Source: Carthagonibacter sp032251515
GTDB taxonomy: Bacteria; Gemmatimonadota; Gemmatimonadetes; Palauibacterales; Palauibacteraceae
Length of the DNA stretch: 64,000 bases
NCBI GenBank assembly: GCA_032251515.1
Contig: JAVVDU010000010.1
Coordinates: 6,796 to 70,795 of the forward strand
Reading direction: 5' to 3'
Below are positions 42,752-52,400 of this stretch, piece after piece; within the stretch, counting starts at the first letter, position 1; the number at the start of each line of letters is the position of its first letter. The notes under the pieces were generated by a model. It searched no databases. It saw nothing but the letters and a program-made list of their open reading frames with translations, and was not told the origin of the DNA. Made by a program: the position numbers and the translations under genes.

Positions 42752-45700
42752 GCGACCTGTCCCCGGGGCAGGTCGCGGATGTCCATCGCCACGAGGGTGC
42801 TCACGCCCGGCTCCTGCATCGTCACGCCGTAGATGTGGTCGGCCGCCTCGATGGTGCGGGGGTTGTGCGTGATGACGATGAACTGGGTGCTCTCCTTGAA
42901 CCGCTCGAGCATCGCCGTGAAGCGTCCGATGTTCGACTCGTCCAGCGGCGCGTCCACCTCGTCCATCACGCAGAAGGGGCTCGGCTTCGCCAGGTAGATC
43001 GCGAACAGGAGCGCCAGCGCGGTGAGCGCCCGCTCCCCGCCCGACAGCAGGTGGATCCGCTGCGTGCGCTTGCCGCGCGGGCTCGCCGAGATCTCGATCG
43101 GCGAATCGAGCGGATCGGCCGGGTCCTCGAGCCACACGTCCGCCTCGCCTCCCTCGAACAGCGTCACGAAGATGCGCTGGAAGTTCTCGCGCACCTGCTC
43201 GAACACCTGCTCGAACGAGCGGGACGCCGCCTCGTTGATCCGCTGGATCGATCCGAGAAGGTCGTCGCGCGCCGACACCAGGTCCTCCCGCTGCCCCTGG
43301 AGGAAGTCGAGCCGCTCCTTCTCCTCGTCGTACTCGGCCGCCGCCAGGAGGTTGACCGGACCCAGCGAGGCGAGCGACTCCCGCACTTCCTCGAGCTCGG
43401 TCCGCCAATCCTCGGGAGACCCTTCGGCCGGACGTTCCACGCGCGCCCGCAGGCTCTCGAGTTCCTCCTCCCATTCGGCCTCGATGCGCTCGCGGATCGC
43501 CGCCCGCGCCCCGTGCAGGCGCGTCGCCTCCAGCTCCAGCTCGTGCAGCCGGTCGGCGGTCTGCCGCTCCCGCTGCCGCAGGGCGCGCAGCGCCGTCTCG
43601 CGGCGCTCCACCTCGTCGCGGCGCTCCGCGAGCCCTTCCGTCGCCCGCGCGACCTCGTCGGCGAGGGCCCGCCGCTCGCCGAACAGGCGCTCCAGCGATT
43701 CCTCGCTCGCCGCCAGCGCGGCGTGGCCCGCCTCGATGGCAGCCTCCCGCTCGGCCTTCTCGGCGGCCAGGCGCCGTTCCCGCTCCGCGAGCTCTTCGTC
43801 CCGCTCCGCGAGACGCCGCGTCCGCTCGGCCGCCGCCGCCGCTTCGGCCTCTGCCCGGGCGATCCGCAACCGCGACTCCTGCAGCGCGGCGCTGCCGGCC
43901 TCCCAGTCCCCGGTCGCCGTGGCCAGTTCCGCGCGGCAGTCGGACAACGACGCCTCGACCCGCTCGCGTTCCGTCCGCAGCTCCGCGAGCCGCTCCGAGC
44001 CCGCCTCCTGCTCCGGCCCCCCGCGGCCCAGCATTTCCTCGAGCTCCACGATCCGACCGTCGAGCTCGGCCGACAGCCGCCGGGCCCGCTCGAGTCCCGC
44101 GGCCGCGTCGTCCCGCGCCTCGACGGCGGCGCGAAGCCGGACCGATGCCTCCTCCAGCGCCCGGTCCGCCGCGGCGGCTTCCGCCGCGAGGCGCCGGGTC
44201 CGTGCGGACTCCGCCTCGACCTCGCCCTGTGCCTCTTCCACGCGGCGCTCCAGGTCGTCGAGGCGGCGCCGGAGCTCGTCCAGCTCCGCCCGGCGCCGCA
44301 GGGCCCCGCGCCCGCCCGCCGGCCGGCCGATCCGGACCGCGCCGGCCGCGTCCTGTCCGCTGCCGTCGGGCGCCACCCAGGGCCCGGTCGCCGGCCCGAA
44401 GCCCTCGGCGCGGGACTCGACCCCCGCCAGCAGGGCCCGCACCCAGGGCGCCCCGGCTCCGCGCGCCTCCACGCGCGCCAGGAGTCCCCCCTTTCCGGCC
44501 CGCGCGACCGGGCCGGGATCCAGGGGAAGCAGCACGACGCCCTCCCCTTCGCCCCGCGCCTGCAGCCAGGCGCGAACGCGCTCCACCGTCCGCCAGTCAT
44601 CCACCACGACGGCGTGCAGGAAGCTCCCCAGGTGTGCCTCGACCGCCGCGACGTCGGCGGCTGGGACGCGCACGCAATCGGCCAGGACGCCGTGCGTGCC
44701 CGGCGAGGCGGCCGGGTCCTCCAGCAGGGCCGTGACGACGGACGGGAGGTCGCGCCCCGAGTCGAGCAGCGCCGCGAGCGCCGCGGCCCGTTCACGCGCC
44801 GCCGAAAGCTCGCCGGCGAGAGCCGCGTGCCGCTCGCGCGCCTCCCGCTCGCCGTCCCGTCCGGTCCGCTCCGCCTCCCGCGCCGCCTCGAGTCGAGCCT
44901 CGAGCTCCGCCCGCTCCTGCGCCGCGGCGGCCGTCCGGGCCTCGTGGGCGGCGAGATCCTCCGCGTACCGGTCCGCGCCCGCGCGCAGCTCGTCGCGCTC
45001 CGCCCGCCGGCGCTCGAGCTCCCGCTGCCGTTCGTGCTGCCGCTCGCGCAGCGCTTCCGCCTCCGCCCCGGCGGACCCGATCCCGGCGATGAGCCGGTCC
45101 AGCTCGGCACGCGCCTCCGCCTCGAGCGCGGCGAGCTCGGAGCGCCGCGCGCGCAGCCGGCCCACGCGCTCGTCCAGGCCGGCCTCCTCCTCCCGCAGGC
45201 TGCGCAGCGCCGCTTCGGCCTCCGTCGCGGCAGCGGCGGCTTCCTCGCGCTCCTCGGCGATCCGGCGCCGGCCGGCCGCCATCTCGTCCCGCTCGGCGGC
45301 CAGTCCGTCGAGGCGCGCGCGTGCCGTGGCGATCCGCTCCTCGGTCAGCAGCCGCTCCCGCTCCAGGGCTTCGAGGCGCCCCCGCACCTCCTCCAGGCGG
45401 CTCGCGGCAGCCGTCCGGTTCCGCTCCCGCTCCACCAGGTCGAGGCGCAACGCCTCGACCTCGGTCTCCTCCACCCCGAGGCTGCTCTCCGCCTCGGGCC
45501 GCACGCGCCGTGCCTCGGCGAGGGCCTCGTCGACCTCCCGCATCCGGTCCTCGATGGCGGCGAGGCGCGCGTCGGCCACCGCCACCTCGAGCACCAGGCG
45601 GCGCTCGCGCAGCTCCTGCCAGCGGCGCGCCCGGCCACGCTGGCGGGCCAGCGAACGGACCTTGCTCTCGACCTCACCGATCACGTCCTCGAGCCGGCGC

Positions 45701-46263
45701 AGGTCATGCTCCGCCTGCTCCAGCCGCCGCAGGGCGGTCCGCCTGCGGTCCTTGTAGCGGCCGACCTCCGCCGCCTCCTCGAACAACGAGCGCCGCTCTT
45801 CGGCCCGGTCGCTGAGAATCGCGTCGATCATCCGGCTCTCGATGATCGAGTAGGCGTTCGCTCCGAGCCCCGTGTCGCGGCACAGGTCCTGGATGTCGCG
45901 CAACCGAACGGCGCGCTCGTTCAGCGTGTAGACGCTCTCGCCGCCACGCAGCACCGTGCGTCCGATCACCACCTCGGCGTGCGGAACGGAGAGCAGGCCG
46001 TCCTCGTTGGAGAGGGCGAGCTGGACCTCGGCGCGGTGGACCGGCTTCCGCCCCGACGTGCCCTGGAAGATCGCCTCCTCCATCCGGCTGCCCCGGATCG
46101 CGGACGGCCGCTGCTCGCCGAGCACCCAGCGCAGGGCGTCGGAGATGTTCGACTTGCCGCACCCGTTCGGGCCGACGATGGCCGTGATCCCTTCCCGGAA
46201 GTCGATGTGGATCCGGTCGGCGAACGACTTGAAGCCGTGCAGGGTCAAGGACCGGACCTTCAC
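42748..46263 (-). CDS. smc: chromosome segregation protein SMC
   Basis: 1171 codons from a GTG at 46263 overlapping the SPOR gene stop (GTGA); another GTG is at 46266. N-terminal Walker A GPNGCGKS is at 31-38. A first long coiled coil follows, then a hinge (about 510-640, with GVLADCVRV and FLHAVVVDDW), then a second coiled coil. The C-terminal head has LLSGGERALTALALLFAIY and FCVMDEVDAPLDESN. It compacts and segregates the chromosome with ScpA/ScpB, which are not in the window. Coiled-coil codons are Arg/Glu/Ala-heavy as usual at this GC. Confidence 0.97.
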   Translation of the reverse strand: MKVRSLTLHGFKSFADRIHIDFREGITAIVGPNGCGKSNISDALRWVLGEQRPSAIRGSRMEEAIFQGTSGRKPVHRAEVQLALSNEDGLLSVPHAEVVIGRTVLRGGESVYTLNERAVRLRDIQDLCRDTGLGANAYSIIESRMIDAILSDRAEERRSLFEEAAEVGRYKDRRRTALRRLEQAEHDLRRLEDVIGEVESKVRSLARQRGRARRWQELRERRLVLEVAVADARLAAIEDRMREVDEALAEARRVRPEAESSLGVEETEVEALRLDLVERERNRTAAASRLEEVRGRLEALERERLLTEERIATARARLDGLAAERDEMAAGRRRIAEEREEAAAAATEAEAALRSLREEEAGLDERVGRLRARRSELAALEAEARAELDRLIAGIGSAGAEAEALRERQHERQRELERRRAERDELRAGADRYAEDLAAHEARTAAAAQERAELEARLEAAREAERTGRDGEREARERHAALAGELSAARERAAALAALLDSGRDLPSVVTALLEDPAASPGTHGVLADCVRVPAADVAAVEAHLGSFLHAVVVDDWRTVERVRAWLQARGEGEGVVLLPLDPGPVARAGKGGLLARVEARGAGAPWVRALLAGVESRAEGFGPATGPWVAPDGSGQDAAGAVRIGRPAGGRGALRRRAELDELRRRLDDLERRVEEAQGEVEAESARTRRLAAEAAAADRALEEASVRLRAAVEARDDAAAGLERARRLSAELDGRIVELEEMLGRGGPEQEAGSERLAELRTERERVEASLSDCRAELATATGDWEAGSAALQESRLRIARAEAEAAAAAERTRRLAERDEELAERERRLAAEKAEREAAIEAGHAALAASEESLERLFGERRALADEVARATEGLAERRDEVERRETALRALRQRERQTADRLHELELEATRLHGARAAIRERIEAEWEEELESLRARVERPAEGSPEDWRTELEEVRESLASLGPVNLLAAAEYDEEKERLDFLQGQREDLVSARDDLLGSIQRINEAASRSFEQVFEQVRENFQRIFVTLFEGGEADVWLEDPADPLDSPIEISASPRGKRTQRIHLLSGGERALTALALLFAIYLAKPSPFCVMDEVDAPLDESNIGRFTAMLERFKESTQFIVITHNPRTIEAADHIYGVTMQEPGVSTLVAMDIRDLPRGQVA

Positions 46264-47798
46264 CACGGCCTCCCGCGCCGGGATACCAGCCGCGGCTCCT
46301 GGCCCGCGGCTCGCAGCATCTCGCCCAGCGGAGCCGCCGCCTCCTCGGACTCGAAGGCGCCGGCGTACAGCGCGTACACCTCCTGCCCTTCCTCTCCGGC
46401 CGGCACGACGTAAGCGATCCCCGGGGAAAGGCCCGCCTCCTCGAGACGGCGCACGGCCGCCCGGCCCTCGTCCGCGGTGTGGAACACGCCGACGAGCCAC
46501 GCGAGACCGACGGGCCGCACGTCCCACGCCCGCGCCCGCTCCTTGTGTCCCGCCTCCACGAGCTCGCGCATCAGCGATTCCCCCGCGGTCCGCTCCGCCC
46601 GCGCCCCGGCCAGCACGCGGTAGTAGACCCGCCCCCGGATCGGCGTGGGCGCCACGAACAGCGCCGCCGCACGGCCGCCCTCCCGCAGCTGGCGCGCCGC
46701 GTCCTCGGGCCGCGCGAAGCTCGCGATCAGAACGGAATACGGCAGCTCGGGGGCGGCCGGGCCCGCGGGCAGCTCCGGCGGAGCGAACTCCGCCGGGCCC
46801 TCTCCCGGATCCGGGTCGTCCGCGGCGTCCGCTCCCGCGGCGGCCCGACCGGCGGACGGCCCGCCAGCCTCGCCCGGACCGGACGCATCCGCCACGACGG
46901 CGCCTTCCGGCGCGCCATCGCCGTCCCCGCTGCCCCCGGCCAGCAACGCCCACGCCAGCACTGCCCCGACGGCGAACACGGCGACGACGATGGGCAGCTG
47001 CCACCCGAATCGGCGGCGCGGTGGTCGGTCGGTCGCCCCCGCGCGCCCCTCCGGCGCGGCGGCGCCTCCCGCCGCGCGGCCCTCTCCCGCGGCGGCGGCG
47101 TCTCCCGGGCCCGTGGCCGCCCTCATCGCCTCCGCTTCGGCCCCGGGCCGAGGAGCGCCCGCCGGCCGCTCGACCCGCGCGAGGAGCGGCGCACCTGCCA
47201 GCAGGGCCGGTTCCTTCACGTCGCCGATCGCGATGCAGCCGTCCAGGGGAAGGTCGAAGTCCGGATCCGGTCCGTACTCGCCGGCCAGGTCCTCCTCCGC
47301 CACGTAGAGGAGCACCGTGCCGCCCCGTTCGGCCACCCGGCGCAGCAGCCGATGGAATGCCGGAACCTCGCGCAGGCGGCCGAGGGGGAGGGCCCGGGCA
47401 CCCGCCGGCAGATACGCGAACGCCTGGCGCGGCGCGGAACGCGCGGCCCGCGACAGGGGAAGGTCTCCGGCGAGCGAGCGGGTGAGACCGGGCGCGTCCA
47501 CCGCGTCCATCAGACCGTCCAGCTCCTCCGCGCCCGGCACCGTGCAGGCGAGAAACGTGCGGCCCCGCCGCCGGCCCACCAGGTCGGCGAGGCCCGCGGC
47601 CACGCCCGCGGACCAGGCCCCCCCGCCCCGCTCGCGGACCAGCGCCACCACCGAGGCGGACGCGGGAAGCCACGGGATGGCCTCGCCTGCCGGCTCGGCC
47701 CCGGGCTCCGGTCCGCGCTCCGGTCCGCGCTCCGTCACGGGCCCCGATCGGGACCCCGGCCCGGCCACCGGCTCAGGCATCCGGCCCGACTCAGGCAT
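46260..47798 (-). CDS. membrane SPOR-domain protein with degenerate ParA/BY-kinase-like N-terminus
   Basis: 512 codons. Residues 40-200 look like a MinD/CpsD-type fold: VVALVRERGGGAWSAGVAAGL where a P-loop would be, then a DAVDAPGLTRSLAGDLPLS segment and FAYLPAG. The Walker Lys is absent, so it is probably a non-catalytic version. A Pro/Ala linker and one membrane segment (about 266-287) follow, then a low-complexity periplasmic arm and two SPOR-like repeats (about 352-420 and 433-507). SPOR domains bind denuded glycan at division sites. Its stop overlaps the smc start. The fold call is my inference. Confidence 0.75.
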   Translation of the reverse strand: MPESGRMPEPVAGPGSRSGPVTERGPERGPEPGAEPAGEAIPWLPASASVVALVRERGGGAWSAGVAAGLADLVGRRRGRTFLACTVPGAEELDGLMDAVDAPGLTRSLAGDLPLSRAARSAPRQAFAYLPAGARALPLGRLREVPAFHRLLRRVAERGGTVLLYVAEEDLAGEYGPDPDFDLPLDGCIAIGDVKEPALLAGAPLLARVERPAGAPRPGAEAEAMRAATGPGDAAAAGEGRAAGGAAAPEGRAGATDRPPRRRFGWQLPIVVAVFAVGAVLAWALLAGGSGDGDGAPEGAVVADASGPGEAGGPSAGRAAAGADAADDPDPGEGPAEFAPPELPAGPAAPELPYSVLIASFARPEDAARQLREGGRAAALFVAPTPIRGRVYYRVLAGARAERTAGESLMRELVEAGHKERARAWDVRPVGLAWLVGVFHTADEGRAAVRRLEEAGLSPGIAYVVPAGEEGQEVYALYAGAFESEEAAAPLGEMLRAAGQEPRLVSRRGRPW

Positions 47799-49341
47799 CC
47801 GGCTCGATTCCCGTCACCCAGCTCTGCAGCCGGCGCTCGCGCTGGAGCTGCCGGGCGGCCGCGTCCGCCTCGGCCCGGGTGGCGAACGGGCCCACGAGGC
47901 CGCGATGCCAGGTCTCGCCCGCGAGGTCGCGGATCGTCTGGACCGCGACCGGAAACCCGGCCTCGGAGAGGTCCGTCACCAGCCGCTCGATCCCTTCCGG
48001 CTGCCGCGCGGAACCGACGATCGCGTAGTAGCCCGGCGGCGGTCCCGTCTCGCCGCCCTCCGCCGGCGGCAGTTCCTCCGGCGGGCCCGCGCCGTCGGGC
48101 GCCGTCCGCTCGCCCTCCGCCGCCGCGAGCGCGTCCCGCGGGGCGCGACGGCCGGGATCCGCCGGCGGTCCGCCCGCTTCCGCGACGTCAGGGCGCGGGA
48201 CGGGCGGCACCCAGCGGACCGGAACCCACCAGGCGTCGGCCGGGGCCTCGAGCGGGCGGGAGCCGCCGCCCGGCGCCACGAGCCGCAGTCCGTCCGCCGT
48301 GCGGGAGAGCACGCCGCCATCCGGCAGGCCGAGCGGCAGGTCGCCGGCCCACGTGCCCCTGACCTCCACGGGCAGCCCCCCGGAGACGGGCAGCCGCCAG
48401 ATGGCCTCCCCGTCCGTGACGAGCAGCGCCTCGCCGAACAGCGACGGCCGGATCTCGCGAGCCGTCGCCGGAAGCGTCGCGAGGCGCCGGACGGTGAACG
48501 CGAACCGGTTCACCGCGAAGATGGCCGGGGGATCCGCGATGGCGGCGTAGATCTCGTGCGAAGAGGGCGATGCGGCCAGCGCCGTGATCGGGCCGTCGAA
48601 CCTGGCCCTCCCGACCGGCTCCAGCGACTCGACCGCCAGCGCGACGAGCGCCCGCGGGTCATCGTCATCCCGGAAGACCAGCCGTCGTCCCCAGCCCGCC
48701 ACGAGCCCCGGAGGGGGGGCGCCCACGCCGCCCGTTTCCGGCGGCGCGGTCGCATCCGAATGCGGGATGACCTGGAGCGTCGCGCGGCCCTCCGCCTCCG
48801 CCAGCACCGCCACCCCGTCGTGGATCGCGCCGGCCCACAGGACGTTCCCGGACGCCTCGTGCTCCCACCGGCGATCGCCTGCGAGCGCCAGCAGGTCCGG
48901 CGCCCCGGCCGCGGCCCAGGCGACGGCCCCTTCCCCGGAGGCGCGCAGCCGGAGCTCGCCCCGCGCGATCCGGCCCAGTTCCGTGACCGAATCGCGGGCG
49001 ACGTCGTACCGGAAGACGCGGCCGGCCGGCCCGGCCAGCGCCACGAGCGCTCCCTCGAGGTGCCGCGCCTCGGCGACCGGCGGCAGGCGGGTGCCCCCTT
49101 CGCGCACCGTCCGGTCGGGCGACGCGAGATCCCGCAGCTGTGCCGGTCCTCCGTCCCGCGGCAGGGCGAGCAGACCCCACTCCTCGGCAGCCCGGCCGAC
49201 CACGAGAGCCGTGCCTTGCGGAGCCGGTGCGTCGGCCCGCCGCTCCGGGCGCTGGTCGGACCGGCCGTCGCAGCCCGCGGCGGCGAGGACGGCGGCCGCC
49301 ACGGCCAGGATTCCGTGCCTTCGTGCAGTTCGTGGTGCCAA
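47791..49341 (-). CDS. probable lipoprotein with beta-propeller-like repeats and C-terminal SPOR domain
   Basis: 516 codons from a TTG at 49341 with a GAGGCGAG stretch upstream. The signal segment ends in a weak lipobox with Cys at residue 24 (LAAAGC). The middle (about 45-370) has repeated short strands in the style of a propeller (ALVVGRAAEEWGLLAL, VALAGPAGRVFRYDV, LLVTDGEAIWRLPVSGG). A Pro/Glu-rich linker leads to a SPOR domain (about 436-510, YYAIVGSARQPEGIERLV, GLVGPFATRAEADAAARQL). It overlaps the next SPOR gene by 8 nt. The smc operon therefore begins with two SPOR proteins. Function unknown. Confidence 0.75.
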   Translation of the reverse strand: MAPRTARRHGILAVAAAVLAAAGCDGRSDQRPERRADAPAPQGTALVVGRAAEEWGLLALPRDGGPAQLRDLASPDRTVREGGTRLPPVAEARHLEGALVALAGPAGRVFRYDVARDSVTELGRIARGELRLRASGEGAVAWAAAGAPDLLALAGDRRWEHEASGNVLWAGAIHDGVAVLAEAEGRATLQVIPHSDATAPPETGGVGAPPPGLVAGWGRRLVFRDDDDPRALVALAVESLEPVGRARFDGPITALAASPSSHEIYAAIADPPAIFAVNRFAFTVRRLATLPATAREIRPSLFGEALLVTDGEAIWRLPVSGGLPVEVRGTWAGDLPLGLPDGGVLSRTADGLRLVAPGGGSRPLEAPADAWWVPVRWVPPVPRPDVAEAGGPPADPGRRAPRDALAAAEGERTAPDGAGPPEELPPAEGGETGPPPGYYAIVGSARQPEGIERLVTDLSEAGFPVAVQTIRDLAGETWHRGLVGPFATRAEADAAARQLQRERRLQSWVTGIEPDA

Positions 49342-49475
49342 CGAGCTCGCCTCAGGGGTTCGCGTGCGGCCTGCGCCGCGGGACGGCGCCTCCGGCCGCC
49401 GAATAGTGCCCCACCGGACGATCCCCCGCAAGAAACCCGGAACGCGCCTGCCGATGCGACCCGTTGACGCCCGGC

Positions 49476-52400
49476 TCAGAAGATCTCCCCCACCGACACG
49501 GACCAGATCCCGTCGCCCGGCCCGCGCGAACGCCCCGTGGGAACGGCGTAGTCGAGCCGCAGGATCGCGAAGAACAGGTTCAACCGGATGCCCGCGCCGT
49601 AGCTGGCCAGCGGCGCCCGCCGGCGCACGATGTCGTCGTCCCGGTCCCGCTGCAGGACCAGCGACGACCGTCCCGGCGTCCACGCCACGCCCAGGTCGAA
49701 GAACAGCGTCGCGTCGAGCGCCGGGAAGTTCAGCGGCAGCCAGGCATCCTTGCGGGCGTTGAGGAGCGGCAGACGCATCTCGGAGTTCAGCAGCAGGACG
49801 CTCGACCCGATGAGTTGCTCCTGCGCCGGACAGAACAGGTCGGAGCCGCTGCGCTCCCGGGAAGCGACGCATTCGTCGAGCTCGAAGGAGCCGAGATCGT
49901 ATCCGCGGAGGAAGTACGGGCCGCCCCACGCGAACGTGAACTCCTCCGCGTCGTCGCCCGCCGTCGTCCCGACGCGTGTGAACGAGAGCAGCCGCTGCGC
50001 GAACACGAGGGAGCCGGGGAGCGGCGTGTAGTGCCGCAGGTCCGCTGTCAGGTCGGCCAGGTTCAGGTCGCCGGCCGACAGGGACGCGCCGAGGCGGAGC
50101 CGGCGGCCGGCCACGGCGCCCGTGAATCCGGGCAGCGAGTTGTCGAACACGTACGCGATGGTCGGAACGAGGAAAGCCCGCGTCGGTCCGTCGAGCACGG
50201 TCGTGAAGCCGTCGCCCCGCGTGGCATCGAAGCCCCGCAGGACGAGGTCCGTCTGGATCGAAGAGGCCTCGAGGCCGAAGTCGAAACGGGCGAACGAGCT
50301 GAGCGGCGCCTGCGCGAGGATTCCCACCGAGCGGAACTGGTCGCGCTGGAACAGCTCGAACTGTCCGACCGAGCCGGGGCGGCCGGGCACCTCGCCCGAT
50401 CGGCGGCCGAAGAAGCGGAAGAAGGGGAACTGGCGGAAGCTGACCCCCAGGTTCACCCGGTTCTTCAGGTACGTGTACGAGGTGAACACCTGCGCGTCGT
50501 CGAACGACCCCTGGACCGCGGCGGCGATCCACAGGTTGTGGTTGCCCAGCATGTCGGACAGGGAGACGAAGGAGCCCCCGCTCACGGAGTTTCCGAAGAA
50601 CCCGCCCACCTGCGCGCCGATCGTGGGCCGGCCCACGATGTCGGGGCTCAGCCGGGCCGTGTAGTCCCGGCTGGTGAAGGCCGCCGTGTCCGGCAGAGCG
50701 AGGCTCGCCGAGTCGAGGAGGGCCCGGACCGACCGGGGATCTTCGGCCGCGGCCACCGCGAGGGCCTCACCGTCGCCACCGAGGTCCGAGCGCCGGAAAC
50801 CCCCGTCGGCGCGGTAGAACGAGGACGGCTCGCCCCCGTCGCCCCGCGCCCCGTCGCCGTCCACCACCCCACCGCCGTCCGCCGCCCCACCGCCACCGTC
50901 GCCGCGCCGCTCCACGAGACGGATCCGTCCGACCTGGTCCGCCGCCGTCGGGGTGGAGCCCGGAGCACCCGCGGGGCCGGCCTTCTCCGTCGGCCGGTCC
51001 GCCACGTAGATGTTGAATCCGGCGTCCTCGAAGTAGGAGAACGCCAGGCGGTCCGCCGCACGGGCCCACGTGAGACCGGGACTCGTGAGCAGCGCCCCCT
51101 CGCCCATGGCGCCGGTGAGGCTGTGCGTCAGGCGCGTCGTCCGTCCGGCCCCCCGGTCGTGCAGGTAGACGTCGAACGCGCCGGCCCGCGTCGCCAGGTA
51201 CGCCACGACCGAACCGTCCGGGGACCAGGCAGGATCGATCGCCGTTCCGCCCTCCTGGCCGGGCAGAAGGCTCTTCTCTCCCGTCGCCGGATCGAGGATC
51301 GCGATCCGCAACGGTCCGAACACGAGGCGTTCGAAGTCCGACTCCGGCGTGTCGTCCGTCGCGTAGGCCAGCAGACGCCCGTCCGGCGACCAGGCGGGAT
51401 GGAGCTGCGAGAACCGATCCGCCGTCAGACGCTCGAGGCGGTCCGTTCCGACCTCCCAGGCGTAGAGGTCGCTGATCCCGCCGCGCAGTCCCGTGAACGC
51501 GATCCGCCTTCCGTCAGGCGACCAGGTCGGCGACTGGATGCCGTTCAGGTCCGGCGTCCAGCGCGACACGACCTCGCCCGTCTCCGCGTCGGCCACGATG
51601 AGCGCGTCCCGCCCCCCCGCGGCCGCCACGAAGGCCACCCGCCGGCCGTCGGGCGCCCACTCCGCCGCCGACGTCAGGTACCGCAGGCTCTCGAAGCTCC
51701 CGCTGCGGGCCGCGGCGGCGAGGCGCCGCAGGGGACGACCGGTCTCGACGTCGGCCACCCACAGATCGAAGAAGCCGTGCAGGTCGTGCGCCCGGTCCGA
51801 CAGGTAGACGAGCCGCGTGCCGTCGGGCGACAGGGCGGGCGCGATGTAGCTCGGCGAGGACGCGCGCCCCGTCGGCAGGGCGTGGTCGGTCACGCGCCGC
51901 GCCACGGTCCGCACGTCGCCGGCCCGCCGGATCGACGGCACGTGGGCCGCCCGCACCGCGTCGTGCCACTCCCGGGTCAGGTCTTCCAGCCCGATGCCGA
52001 GGGTCCGCTCGAAGGCGCCCCGGATCCCGAGGGCGCCGGCGCGCTTCAGCAGGAGCCCGATCGCCTCGTCGCCCCAGCGGGCGCCGATCCAGTTCCACAG
52101 AGACTGACCGAAGCGGTAGGAGAGGAAGTCGTGGAACCGATCCATCTCCTCGATCGTGCGCAGGTAGCCCGACAGGGTCGCATCGCGCATCCAGGCGGAC
52201 GTCTTGGCGTCGATGCGGCCGACCGACAGGTACTCCGCCATTCCCTCCATGAACCACAGGCTGGGCACGAAGGCGAACGGCGATGCGCTCTGCTCGACCA
52301 CCCCGCGGCGCAGGATGTCGAACTGGAACGCGTGGACGATCTCGTGTCCGAGCACGTGCTCGAACTCCGCCCACGATCCCGTCAGGGGGAGCAGCACCCG

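Noticed and set aside
42700..46413. Open frame of more than 1200 codons on the plus strand
   Set aside because: Antisense of smc; repetitive Arg/Leu content mirrors the coiled coil.
46267..47673. N-terminal extension of smc by about 470 codons
   Set aside because: It overlaps the SPOR gene, is Arg/Gly-rich, and SMC is complete from the GTG at 46263.
49342..50532. Long upstream extension of the SPOR lipoprotein
   Set aside because: It would run through the 3' part of the barrel gene; the signal peptide begins at the TTG at 49341.
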